From contig JBDXFZ010000139.1 in NCBI GenBank assembly GCA_039990395.1, positions 124,001 through 188,000 on the forward strand: a stretch of DNA of 64,000 nucleotides, in the 5' to 3' direction. The notes beneath the pieces were generated by a model. The model saw only the letters and a program-made list of their open reading frames with translations. It was not told the origin of the DNA and searched no databases. Each line of letters begins with the position of its first letter. Within the stretch, counting starts at the first letter, position 1. The translations under genes and the position numbers were made by a program. The DNA is from CALINF01 sp039990395. Lineage in GTDB: Bacteria > Pseudomonadota > Gammaproteobacteria > Pseudomonadales > Halieaceae. This document shows positions 17,055-24,810 of the stretch, piece after piece.

Positions 17055-17909
17055 TTAGGCGGCGATTGCGACTCGCAGCTTCTTCATGGCGTTTTGCTCG
17101 AGCTGTCGAATCCGCTCTGCCGACACGCCATAATGATCAGCCAATTCATGCAGTGTCGCCTTCTTCTCTGCCAACCAGCGCTGTGCCAGGATATCGCGGC
17201 TGCGCTCGTCGAGATCAGCCAATGCTGCGTGCAGCTGGCCCTCGCTGTTTTCCTTCCAATCACTGTGTTCCAGCAATTCAGAAGGGTCACCGCTATGATC
17301 TTCGAGGAAGAACTGCGGCGCTTGCCAGCTGTCTTCATCGTCGGCTCCCACTGGCCCATCAAACCCTATATCGCGGCTACTGAGCCTGCCTTCCATTCGG
17401 TGCACTTCTTTAATATCCACACCGAGATCGTCGGCCACTGACTGTGCTTCCTGCGCACTGAGCCATGCGAGCGTCTTTTTAGCGCCGCGCAAATTGAAAA
17501 ACAGCTTACGTTGGGCTTTGGTTGTAGCCACCTTCACGATGCGCCAGTTTTTGAGAATGTACTCGTGCATCTCTGCCTTGATCCAATGCACTGCAAACGA
17601 TACCAAGCGCACACCCTTCTCTGGATTGAAACGTTTAACAGCCTTCATCAGACCGACATTACCTTCCTGAATAAGGTCAGCCTCTGCCAGACCATAGCCG
17701 GAGTAGCTGCGCGCGATATGCACAACAAAGCGCAAATGGGACATCACCAGCTCCCGCGCCGCTTCAACGTTTTCGGAATAGTACAGCGCCTCTGCCAACT
17801 CCTTTTCACGCTCAACGCTGAGCATGGGAATCGCACTGACCGCCTGCACATACGCAGGAAGATTGGCACCAGGTACCATCTGGTCAATAGGCTGTATGCT
17901 CTTACTCAT
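17055..17909 (-). CDS. rpoH: Heat-shock sigma factor sigma-32
   Basis: Alternative sigma factor directing RNA polymerase to chaperone and protease genes. The 284-residue product has region 2.2 DLIQEGNVGLMKAV (about 78-91) and the RpoH-specific box QRKLFFNLR (133-141, region C, involved in FtsH/DnaK control), which separates it from RpoD and RpoS. Region 4 with ERIRQLEQNAMKKLR ends the protein. ATG 17909 follows GGAGAATG. It lies downstream of ftsX, as in E. coli. Unusually, a perfect CIRCE inverted repeat is in its probable promoter, implying HrcA repression. Confidence 0.97.
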   Translation of the reverse strand: MSKSIQPIDQMVPGANLPAYVQAVSAIPMLSVEREKELAEALYYSENVEAARELVMSHLRFVVHIARSYSGYGLAEADLIQEGNVGLMKAVKRFNPEKGVRLVSFAVHWIKAEMHEYILKNWRIVKVATTKAQRKLFFNLRGAKKTLAWLSAQEAQSVADDLGVDIKEVHRMEGRLSSRDIGFDGPVGADDEDSWQAPQFFLEDHSGDPSELLEHSDWKENSEGQLHAALADLDERSRDILAQRWLAEKKATLHELADHYGVSAERIRQLEQNAMKKLRVAIAA

Positions 17910-17940
17910 TCATCATTCTCCGTGTTCATGGTGCGCAATT

Positions 17941-17967
17941 TTAGCACTCTTAGTATTAGAGTGCTAA
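17941..17967 (-). promoter_or_regulatory. CIRCE operator (HrcA site) at the rpoH promoter
   Basis: TTAGCACTC (17941-17949), a 9-bp spacer, then GAGTGCTAA (17959-17967): an exact match to the CIRCE consensus. Its inner edge is 31 bases upstream of the rpoH ATG. On the minus strand the downstream arm runs into TGCTAAAAT, which resembles an extended -10 box, with TTAGCA 18 bp upstream as a weak -35, so the operator would occupy the core promoter. The sequence match is direct; control of rpoH by HrcA is inference from the known role of CIRCE. Confidence 0.9.
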
Positions 17968-18054
17968 TAGCCCAAAAGTTCCTGATCACTAACAAAAAAA
18001 TCGAAAATATGCGCGTTATTTCAATAACATACGAAAATAAGCCAGAACGGATGA

Positions 18055-19035
18055 CTAGCGGGGTTCTATCGCGCCCAAATGACGGGAGACAGCCAGCCAG
18101 GCGCCAATAAGACCCAGCATGCCGCCCACGAGCACGAGGTTTAGGCTACCGATCAGCCCGGGGCCACGCAAACTGAAGTCAGAGCCGTAGAGCGATGCAA
18201 GCTGCTCCACAGGCGCGCTCAGGAACCACAAACCGGCACCCACCAGCAAAGCGGCAAACACGCCCCCACCCACGCCATACCACAGGCCGGTATACAGGAA
18301 TGGCCTGCGTACAAAGGCATTGCTACCCCCCACAAGCTTGACGATCACAATCTCTTCGCGGCGACTCTCAATTGCTAAGCGGATCGTGTTACCCAATATC
18401 AAAACAACCCCGAAAATTAGAAATCCACCCAGCGCCAACACAGAGCGACGACTTAGCTCCAGCAGACTATTGAGTCGCTGTAGCCAGGCCATATCGAGTG
18501 TGGCTTCTGCAACGAGGCCCAGTGCTTCAAATTCATCCCGCAGGCCAGTCACCTGGGCGGGATCCACGTCTTCGAGGGGCTCTACCAACACGACATGTGG
18601 CAGCGGATTCTCTTCCAGATTTTCCAATATGTCAGCAAAGCCAGAGACGCTGGTGAACTCCGCCAAGGCATCTTCTCGAGACACAAACTGCACGCGGGCC
18701 ACTTGTGGATGCATTGCCAACTCTTCGGTCAGCGCTTTGCCTGCGTCCTGCGACGTGCCGTCTACAAGGAATAGAGATAGCTGTGCCGGGCTATCCCATG
18801 TGCTGCTCACCCGCCCGGCATTTTCCAGCGCCACGTCCAAACTTACGGGCAAAGCCAATGCGATGCCAATCACCAGCCAGGTCAGAATGCTTGAAACTGG
18901 ATTGTCCAATACCCGGAAAAGGCTATCTGCAGAGGACTGACGATGATGGCGCAGCCATGCGTCGTAGCGGCCCATGAAGCTGGTGCGACTGAGACTGGCT
19001 CCCTCGCGGCGACCACTGGCGGCATCATTGGCCAT
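18055..19035 (-). CDS. ftsX: Cell division protein FtsX
   Basis: Membrane subunit of the FtsEX complex at the division septum; it transmits ATP hydrolysis by FtsE to periplasmic peptidoglycan-hydrolase activators. The 326-residue protein has a cytosolic N-terminus, four membrane segments (about 50-70, 200-225, 245-275, 295-318), and a periplasmic domain between the first two, the usual FtsX plan. Its ATG shares one base with the ftsE stop. It ends 145 bp before rpoH. Confidence 0.95.
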   Translation of the reverse strand: MANDAASGRREGASLSRTSFMGRYDAWLRHHRQSSADSLFRVLDNPVSSILTWLVIGIALALPVSLDVALENAGRVSSTWDSPAQLSLFLVDGTSQDAGKALTEELAMHPQVARVQFVSREDALAEFTSVSGFADILENLEENPLPHVVLVEPLEDVDPAQVTGLRDEFEALGLVAEATLDMAWLQRLNSLLELSRRSVLALGGFLIFGVVLILGNTIRLAIESRREEIVIVKLVGGSNAFVRRPFLYTGLWYGVGGGVFAALLVGAGLWFLSAPVEQLASLYGSDFSLRGPGLIGSLNLVLVGGMLGLIGAWLAVSRHLGAIEPR

Positions 19036-19700
19036 CAGGCGCTTGTTCCTGTGACCAGTTGGCCGTCTCGCAATGTGATCGTGCGGTGGTGCAGTTGTGA
19101 GATCAAACCCAGGTCATGACTGGCAATCAGAACGGTTACGCCCACCCGATTGAACTCTTCGAACAGTTGCATGACATCAGCAGATAGTGCCGGATCGAGG
19201 TTGCCTGTGGGCTCATCGGCTAGCAAGATTTTGGGGCGGCCAACGACCGCGCGGGCAATACCCACCCGCTGCTGCTCGCCACCCGACAGGGTAATGGGCA
19301 ATGCACGTTCACGCGCCAGCAGGCCCACTTTATCGAGTGCAGCGCGCACCCGCCGACCCACTTCACGCTGGTCATAACCCGCGATCACTAGTGGCAGAGC
19401 AACATTGTCAAAAATACTGCGATCAAACAAAAGCTGATGGTTTTGAAACACGACGCCGATCTCACGACGATGGCGGGGTATAGCCCTTGAACCTACTTTT
19501 GCCAGGTCGGTACCGTCCACTAGCAATTTTCCTCGCGTAGGGCGGTCCATTAACATAATCAACCTGAGCAGCGTACTTTTACCCGCACCGGAATGCCCAG
19601 TCAGAAACACCATTTCATCGCGGCCAATATCAATCGATATCTCACGCAGAGCATCATGCCCTTCTTCGTAGCGCTTGCTGACTCGGTCAAACAGAATCAT
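19035..19700 (-). CDS. ftsE: Cell division ATP-binding protein FtsE
   Basis: ABC-type ATPase partner of FtsX in septal peptidoglycan remodelling. The 221 residues show Walker A GHSGAGKSTLLRL, Q-loop FQNHQLLFDRS, signature LSGGEQQRVGIARAV and Walker B ILLADEPTGNLD. The ATG overlaps the ftsY stop by 4 bp and the stop overlaps the ftsX start by 1 bp, so ftsY-ftsE-ftsX form a tightly coupled operon like that of E. coli. Confidence 0.97.
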   Translation of the reverse strand: MILFDRVSKRYEEGHDALREISIDIGRDEMVFLTGHSGAGKSTLLRLIMLMDRPTRGKLLVDGTDLAKVGSRAIPRHRREIGVVFQNHQLLFDRSIFDNVALPLVIAGYDQREVGRRVRAALDKVGLLARERALPITLSGGEQQRVGIARAVVGRPKILLADEPTGNLDPALSADVMQLFEEFNRVGVTVLIASHDLGLISQLHHRTITLRDGQLVTGTSA

Positions 19701-20878
19701 GCGTCAGTCGGGTCGCGATCAAAAAGGGCATCGATAAACTCCTTCGCTGCAAAAGGTCGCAGGTCCTCCACAGCTTCACCAACACCTATGTAGCGAATAG
19801 GAAGGCCCAATTTTTTCGCAATCGCAAAAATCACGCCGCCTTTGGCAGTGCCATCGAGCTTGGTCAGGCTGAGGCCTGTAACACCTACCGAGCGCTGAAA
19901 TTCGCTGGCCTGAGCCAGGGCGTTCTGTCCGGTTCCCGCATCCAGGACCAACATCACCTCATGCGGTGCGTCGGGGTCTATTTTGCCCATCACTCGGACA
20001 ACCTTTTCCAATTCTTCCATCAAATTGTCCTTATTGTGCAACCGACCTGCGGTGTCAGCAATAAGGACATCAATTGAGCGTGCTTTAGCCGCTTGCAGCG
20101 CATCGAAAATAACCGAAGCGCTGTCGGCACCGGTATGCTGTGCGATGACGGGCACGTCGTTCCGGTCGCCCCACACCTGCAACTGCTCTACCGCTGCAGC
20201 TCGAAACGTGTCACCCGCGGCCAGCATTACCGAGTGCCCCTCAGACTGGTAGCGGCGCGCCAACTTACCAATCGTGGTGGTCTTGCCGACACCATTCACC
20301 CCCACCATCAAAATAACGAATGGGCTGCGTCCAGACACTTTCAGGGGTTGTTCAACCGGCTGAAGCAACACCAGCAACTCCTCGCGGAGAGCCTCTTCGA
20401 GTGCATCAGGGTGCGTTAGCTCCTTACGAGACACCCTTCCAGTGAGCTTTCCTATAATCTCTACCGTGGCATCAACACCGACATCAGCCAACAGCAACCG
20501 CGACTCCAGTTCTTCAAGCAGCTCAGCGTCTATCTCCTTGCGCCCCAGAAATAGCGTGCCCATCCCTGCAACGAGGTTGTCGCTGGTGCGGCCCAGCCCG
20601 CTCCTTAGGCGGGAGAATAGTCCCGGACCCTTTTGCATTCCCATCGCTTCATCAGCCGAATCAGCCACGTCAGAACCAACGGATTCTACCGGCTTAACCG
20701 GCTGCTTTGATTCGACTGCCATGCCGGTTACCGGGGTGGCCGCCGTTTCTGCAGCGGCCACGCTATCTTCGCTGTCCACGTCTGTTAACGGTGTCTCAAG
20801 TTCAACCGTCTCGGCAGCCGGTTCCTGCTGCGGCAATTCAGACGCGGGGGATGCGTTCTTTCGCTTGAAAAATTTCAT
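19697..20878 (-). CDS. ftsY: Signal recognition particle receptor FtsY
   Basis: GTPase receptor that docks SRP-ribosome complexes at the membrane for co-translational insertion. ATG 20878 (MKFFKRKN) is the family-like start and gives 393 residues. An acidic, low-complexity A domain (about 1-100) precedes the NG domain, with GTP motifs VGVNGVGKTTTIGKLA, DTAGRLHN and TKLDGTAKGG. Upstream extension of the frame to 21004 overlaps the rsmD start and has no conservation. It is divergent from rsmD with only 73 bp between, as in many Gammaproteobacteria. Confidence 0.96.
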   Translation of the reverse strand: MKFFKRKNASPASELPQQEPAAETVELETPLTDVDSEDSVAAAETAATPVTGMAVESKQPVKPVESVGSDVADSADEAMGMQKGPGLFSRLRSGLGRTSDNLVAGMGTLFLGRKEIDAELLEELESRLLLADVGVDATVEIIGKLTGRVSRKELTHPDALEEALREELLVLLQPVEQPLKVSGRSPFVILMVGVNGVGKTTTIGKLARRYQSEGHSVMLAAGDTFRAAAVEQLQVWGDRNDVPVIAQHTGADSASVIFDALQAAKARSIDVLIADTAGRLHNKDNLMEELEKVVRVMGKIDPDAPHEVMLVLDAGTGQNALAQASEFQRSVGVTGLSLTKLDGTAKGGVIFAIAKKLGLPIRYIGVGEAVEDLRPFAAKEFIDALFDRDPTDA

Positions 20879-20951
20879 ATCTGTCGTGCTAGAGTGCGCA
20901 GGCGAGCGCCCGCAGAGCGCGTATCCTAACACTCTTGAACAAGGCGAAGAA

Positions 20952-21545
20952 ATGGCAAAGTCAACGCGACAGCGCCCTGATTCAAAAGGGCAGCTAAGAA
21001 TCATTGGCGGTCAATGGCGAGGGCGAAAGCTGCAATTCACTGCTACCGATGGGCTCAGGCCAACAACGGACCGGGTTCGCGAAACGCTCTTTAACTGGTT
21101 GATGAGCGAGCTACCCACAGCGCGCTGTCTCGACCTGTTCGCCGGAAGTGGCGCCCTGGGACTGGAAGCACTGTCACGAGGCGCTATGCACTGTGACTTT
21201 GTCGACAGTAGCGCTATCGCGCAGCGTGAGATCTCCAATCATCTCACCACGTTAGCGGCTACTGATCGTGGAGCCTGCCACATCAGCAGCGCTGCTGAAT
21301 TTCTCAGTCAGCTGGATAAGAATCACGCACCCTATACTGTTGTGTTTCTGGACCCACCTTTTGGTCATGAGCTTATCGCCCCAGCTGCAGCCACACTAGA
21401 AGCACAGGGGCTACTAGAGCCGGGCGCATACATCTATGTCGAGTGCGCAGTACAGGAGCACTTGCCTGAGTTGCCCAAAAGCTGGAACCTGCATCGTGAG
21501 AAAACAGCAGGCGGTGTGGCGTATCGCTTGTTTGTACGGTCCTAG
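20952..21545 (+). CDS. rsmD: 16S rRNA m2G966 methyltransferase
   Basis: SAM-dependent N2-methylation of G966 of 16S rRNA on the assembled 30S subunit. ATG 20952 (MAKSTRQRP) yields 197 residues, matching E. coli RsmD; the long open frame upstream is antisense to ftsY. Motifs are LDLFAGSGALGLEALSRGA (SAM binding) and VFLDPPF (amino-methyltransferase motif IV). It is followed after 45 bp by coaD, the widely conserved rsmD-coaD pair. Confidence 0.96.
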   Translation: MAKSTRQRPDSKGQLRIIGGQWRGRKLQFTATDGLRPTTDRVRETLFNWLMSELPTARCLDLFAGSGALGLEALSRGAMHCDFVDSSAIAQREISNHLTTLAATDRGACHISSAAEFLSQLDKNHAPYTVVFLDPPFGHELIAPAAATLEAQGLLEPGAYIYVECAVQEHLPELPKSWNLHREKTAGGVAYRLFVRS

Positions 21546-21590
21546 CAAATTGTTTACCATCCACCGATTCCCCACAATCTGGACTACTGC

Positions 21591-22076
21591 ATGCGAGCCC
21601 ATACGGTCATTTACCCCGGCACGTTCGACCCCATCACCAACGGGCATGTCAATCTGACGGAGCGCGCGGCGCAGCTGTTTGATCGAGTGGTTATAGCTAT
21701 TGCCCATAGCGAAAAGAAAACACCCCTGTTCAATCTCGCTCAGCGGGTTGAACTATGTGAAGCGTCTCTTTCCCATCTGGACAACATAGAAGTCGTTGGA
21801 TTCAATAATCTGCTAGTAGATTTTGCAAAAAGCCAGGGGGCATCATGCGTGCTGAGAGGCGTACGCACTGTCGCAGACTTCGAATATGAGTATCAGCTGG
21901 CGAACATGAATAGAGCTATGTACCCGGAGTTTGAAAGTATCTTTCTAACGCCCTCCGAGGACTTGTCCTATATTTCGTCGAGCCTTGTGCGCGAGATCGC
22001 CGCACTGGACGGCGATATTGAGGCTTTCGTACCTACACCAGTCGCAGACGCCTTAGCTCAGCGCTTCAAGTCGTAG
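21591..22076 (+). CDS. coaD: Phosphopantetheine adenylyltransferase
   Basis: Penultimate step of coenzyme A synthesis, transferring AMP to 4'-phosphopantetheine. The 161-residue nucleotidyltransferase carries YPGTFDPITNGHVNL (T/HxGH motif region), VLRGVRTVADFEYEYQLANMNR, and the YISSSLVREIA loop. The start ATG has no strong ribosome site but the N-terminus matches the family exactly. With coaBC at 24.8 kb, two CoA-pathway genes lie in the window. It converges on the small gene at 22079-22480 with a 2-bp gap. Confidence 0.97.
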   Translation: MRAHTVIYPGTFDPITNGHVNLTERAAQLFDRVVIAIAHSEKKTPLFNLAQRVELCEASLSHLDNIEVVGFNNLLVDFAKSQGASCVLRGVRTVADFEYEYQLANMNRAMYPEFESIFLTPSEDLSYISSSLVREIAALDGDIEAFVPTPVADALAQRFKS

Positions 22077-22078
22077 GA

Positions 22079-22480
22079 CTAGTTGCTAGCAGCGGCAGCC
22101 GCTTCAGCCTTCTTGGCTTCTTCTGCAGCCTTTTGTTCCTGACGAGCGTTATGGGATTCGCGGTCCTTGTTGGTATAGCCCGTCTCGCGGCAACCCAGGC
22201 AACGCACAAAGGTCGCAGCGCCAGGCCCGAGAATCAAAGTCTCGGCAGCCTCTTCTGCGTGACCTGCCAGTAACGTAAACGGCAGGCTGACCAGCCACAC
22301 TGCTGCGCCTCCCGCGGTCATTACCACACCAATCGGCCGCGCTACTAACAAATCACCTACCATCGCAAAGCCGTTGGGGCCGTCATCAACCGCCTCTTTA
22401 GCCCAGAGTGTCTGCGGTATTGCCAAACACGCCACCATAACTACCGCCGCAAAACCACGCGCCCCTTTTTGTATATTCAT
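22079..22480 (-). CDS. Small envelope protein, function unknown
   Basis: A 133-residue protein with an N-terminal signal or anchor (RGFAAVVMVACLAIPQTLWA, cleavage likely after WAKA-like WAK region), a second hydrophobic stretch (VARPIGVVMTAGGAAVWLVSLPFTLLAG, about 46-73) containing Gly-rich turns, a CLGC cysteine pair (about 94-97), and a charged Ala/Lys/Glu tail. I recognise a similar small conserved protein near coaD or mutM in related Gammaproteobacteria but know no function. ATG 22480 follows GGGGAGA, a good ribosome site. It lies downstream of mutM on the same strand. Confidence 0.75.
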   Translation of the reverse strand: MNIQKGARGFAAVVMVACLAIPQTLWAKEAVDDGPNGFAMVGDLLVARPIGVVMTAGGAAVWLVSLPFTLLAGHAEEAAETLILGPGAATFVRCLGCRETGYTNKDRESHNARQEQKAAEEAKKAEAAAAASN

Positions 22481-22534
22481 CGCTATCTCCCCAAGACGAT
22501 TCAGTGTCCCCTGATTCTTTATAGTGTAGACCCT

Positions 22535-23347
22535 TCAGCGTTGACAGGCCATGCAATGCACGGTGGTTCGCTGACCCAAACGACGCTCCACCAATGCAGC
22601 ACCACAGCGCTTGCAGGGCTCTCCGCCTCGGCCATAAACATACAGCTGCTGAGCGAAATATCCGGGTTTACCATCACCGCCTACAAAATCTCTAAGCGTA
22701 GTTCCACCCTGCTCTATAGCAGAAGTGAGTACTTGCTTTATACAGTGCGCCAGCCGGTCATAGCGCTCGCGACCCACACGGCCTGCCGCGCGATGCGGGG
22801 CAATCCCGGATAAGAACAGCGCCTCATTGGCGTAAATATTACCAACACCCACTACGACCTTACCGTCCATCACAAACGTTTTAACAGAGGCTTTTCGGCC
22901 CCGTGACAGCCGGTACAAATACTGGCCATCAAAGTCATCCGACAATGGCTCGGGTCCCAAGTGCTCTAGCAAAGGGTGGCTCTGACCTGCGGGAATCCAC
23001 AGGCAACTACCGAACCGTCTTGGGTCGTTGTAGCGCAGAAGGGTACCGCCCGCCAGGCACAAATCGATGTGATCGTGTGTCTGCGGGGCGACTTTGCCAG
23101 TGAGAACTCGCAGCGAGCCCGACATCCCCAGATGGATCATCAGTTGACCCTGCGTGGTATTGAACAGCAGATATTTGGCTCTACGTGATACCGTATCTAT
23201 TGTTAAGCCCCGCAGTGTTTCCGGCAAATCATCGGGTACAGGCCAACGCAGGCTGGGGTTGCGCACGATAACGTCTACGACGGTGTTACCTTCACTGTAG
23301 GGCGCAACACCACGACGGGTGGTCTCAACTTCGGGCAGTTCTGGCAT
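22535..23347 (-). CDS. mutM: Formamidopyrimidine-DNA glycosylase
   Basis: Base-excision repair enzyme that removes 8-oxoguanine and formamidopyrimidines with AP-lyase activity. ATG 23347 is set by the invariant N-terminal PELPEVE, whose proline is the catalytic nucleophile after Met removal. The 270-residue protein retains VGVGNIYANEALF (helix-two-turn-helix) and a C-terminal zinc finger CKRCG...CMACQR. It lies 138 bp after rpmG, behind a strong terminator, so it probably has its own promoter or depends on read-through. Confidence 0.97.
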   Translation of the reverse strand: MPELPEVETTRRGVAPYSEGNTVVDVIVRNPSLRWPVPDDLPETLRGLTIDTVSRRAKYLLFNTTQGQLMIHLGMSGSLRVLTGKVAPQTHDHIDLCLAGGTLLRYNDPRRFGSCLWIPAGQSHPLLEHLGPEPLSDDFDGQYLYRLSRGRKASVKTFVMDGKVVVGVGNIYANEALFLSGIAPHRAAGRVGRERYDRLAHCIKQVLTSAIEQGGTTLRDFVGGDGKPGYFAQQLYVYGRGGEPCKRCGAALVERRLGQRTTVHCMACQR

Positions 23348-23423
23348 TATTGGCTCAAAACGACTGAGGAGCGGTGATAGTAGTCGATTACCTGTCCACT
23401 GCCGATAATCACGGGCACAAAAA

Positions 23424-23442
23424 ACCCCGGACAAGCCGGGGT
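23424..23442 (-). terminator. Rho-independent terminator of rpmBG
   Basis: ACCCCGG / CCGGGGT perfect 7-bp stem with a 5-base loop; on the minus strand it is followed by TTTTTTG. It lies about 45 bp after the rpmG stop. A second perfect hairpin, TGTCGCC with GGCGACA (23460-23476), lies between the rpmG stop and this terminator. Confidence 0.88.
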
Positions 23443-23485
23443 CTTATGCGTCGGTATTGTGTCGCCTGTGGCGACACACCCGCGA

Positions 23486-23641
23486 TTACTTGATTTTGGC
23501 TTCTTTGTAAGCCACGTGCTTGCGCACAACTGGATCGTACTTCTTCATCTCCAGCTTATCGGGCGTAGTACGCTTATTCTTGTCAGTGGTATAAAAGTGG
23601 CCAGTTCCCGCTGACGATACCATTCTGATTTTATCTCTCAT
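23486..23641 (-). CDS. rpmG: 50S ribosomal protein L33
   Basis: Small 51-residue ribosomal protein of the large subunit near the E site. The sequence starts MRDKIRMVSSAGTGHFYTT and ends YKEAKIK, the proteobacterial L33 pattern without zinc-binding cysteines (zinc-independent form). Its codons run from 23641 to the TAA at 23486-23488. It follows rpmB by 26 bp on the same strand, the conserved rpmB-rpmG operon. The absence of a CxxC pair means expression under zinc limitation need not change. Confidence 0.96.
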   Translation of the reverse strand: MRDKIRMVSSAGTGHFYTTDKNKRTTPDKLEMKKYDPVVRKHVAYKEAKIK

Positions 23642-23667
23642 AGTCTCACTCCTTCCGTTACAGCTGC

Positions 23668-23904
23668 TTAAGCTTTGCCGCCGGCAGCCCGGATATCTTC
23701 CAGCACCTGCTCAATGCCCTTTTTGTCGATGATACGCATACCCTTGCTGGATACGCGCAGGGATACGAAACGCTTCTCTGACTCAACCCAGAAACGGTGC
23801 TGATGCAGGTTCGGCAAAAACCGACGACGTGTGCGGTTCTTCGCGTGCGATACATTGTTTCCAGTGACCGGACGTTTCCCGGTGACCTGACATACTCTTG
23901 CCAT
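23668..23904 (-). CDS. rpmB: 50S ribosomal protein L28
   Basis: Large-subunit ribosomal protein of 78 residues. ATG 23904 (MARVCQVTGKRPVTGNN) is the canonical start; five upstream codons in frame are not conserved. SHAKNRTRRRFLPNLHQHRFW and GMRIIDKKGIEQVL are typical. First gene of rpmBG, with a good sigma70 promoter at 23989-24017 giving a leader of roughly 80 bases. Confidence 0.97.
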   Translation of the reverse strand: MARVCQVTGKRPVTGNNVSHAKNRTRRRFLPNLHQHRFWVESEKRFVSLRVSSKGMRIIDKKGIEQVLEDIRAAGGKA

Positions 23905-23988
23905 GATTGCCTCTCCCAAAACTCGGGATTTGTTTAAATTTGTCTTTCAGAAGGGCTGTTCACAGGCACCCTCTTCGCGGAGCGCGAC

Positions 23989-24017
23989 TTTATACCAGAA
24001 CACCTACGCCATAGCAA
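23989..24017 (-). promoter_or_regulatory. Sigma70 promoter of rpmBG
   Basis: On the minus strand TTGCTA (24017-24012) is followed by a 17-bp spacer and TATAAA (23994-23989), the latter preceded by TG in an extended -10 context (CTGGTATAAA). Optimal spacing and position ahead of rpmB support it. Recognised by inspection only. Confidence 0.6.
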
Positions 24018-24041
24018 GCCGAAGAGCCGTTCCAACCGGTG

Positions 24042-24704
24042 CTACAAAATACCATTCTCAGCAAAAGAGTACGTGGTTCCTCGGCCTACAATCAGGTGGT
24101 CGAGCACCCTGATATCGAACAGAGACAATGCATCAGACAGACGCTGCGTGATACGACGGTCGGCAGCGCTGGGCTGCGCCACGCCCGATGGATGATTGTG
24201 GGCAAAAATCAGCGCTCCCGCTCGATACTGCAGTGCCCGTACGGCGACTTCCCGCGGATAGACCGCAGCGCCATCGAGAGTGCCAAAAAAGAGATCCTCA
24301 CAGCGCAGTAATCTATGTTGGCTGTCCAGGTAGAGACAAGAAAACACCTCTCTATCCCTGAACCCAAGATGACTGCAGAGGAAGTCGCGCACCGCTTGAG
24401 GACTGGAGAGCACATCCGTTGCTTCAAGTACCTCGCGAGCACAACGCCGTGCCAGTTCCAGCGCTACCGGCACCCGACGCGACGACACCGCACCCAATCC
24501 CGGAAAACGCTCCAGATCCTGTGAAGTTTGTCTGGCCAGGCCTCCCAAGCCACCGAACTCACGCAATATAGCCTGCGCGCGACTTTGACCAGCGGGGCCC
24601 GAGAGCAATTGGGCAAGTAGCTCTGCATCTGACAGTTCAGATGGGGGCCGCGCCGCCTCCGCGCTAGTAGATACAGATCCATCATTCTCATGGGGTTGTT
24701 TCAT
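24042..24704 (-). CDS. radC: RadC/YicR family JAMM-domain protein
   Basis: Member of the RadC family: an N-terminal helix-hairpin-helix-like part (FGGLGGLARQTSQDLERFPGLGAVSS) and a C-terminal JAB1/MPN metallo-domain with HNHPSGVAQPSAADRRIT, the zinc-binding histidine motif. Despite its name, a role in DNA repair has not been upheld. ATG 24704 has an ideal GGAGGA box; a further upstream ATG at 24731 lacks one. At 220 residues it is normal. It is divergent from coaBC with about 105 bp between, as in Pseudomonas and E. coli. Confidence 0.93.
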   Translation of the reverse strand: MKQPHENDGSVSTSAEAARPPSELSDAELLAQLLSGPAGQSRAQAILREFGGLGGLARQTSQDLERFPGLGAVSSRRVPVALELARRCAREVLEATDVLSSPQAVRDFLCSHLGFRDREVFSCLYLDSQHRLLRCEDLFFGTLDGAAVYPREVAVRALQYRAGALIFAHNHPSGVAQPSAADRRITQRLSDALSLFDIRVLDHLIVGRGTTYSFAENGIL

Positions 24705-24810
24705 GCCCTCCTCCCTGAGAGCAATGCGCAATTGACCTCGGTATCAAATCCCCGGGGCTGGTGGTATCTTTCGCACTCTTCCAACCCATTGTCCCAATCT
24801 TGGTCAAGAA

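Noticed and set aside
20442..20951. Long open frame joined in front of rsmD
   Set aside because: Antisense to the ftsY N-terminal domain with no conservation; rsmD has its expected N-terminus at the ATG at 20952.
23460..23476. TGTCGCC/GGCGACA hairpin as an independent repeat element
   Set aside because: Perfect short hairpin, but only one copy was noticed and it sits just ahead of the rpmBG terminator, so it is more simply part of the 3' end.
24039..24524. Plus-strand frames across radC
   Set aside because: Antisense to a confident radC with an intact JAMM motif and a strong ribosome site.
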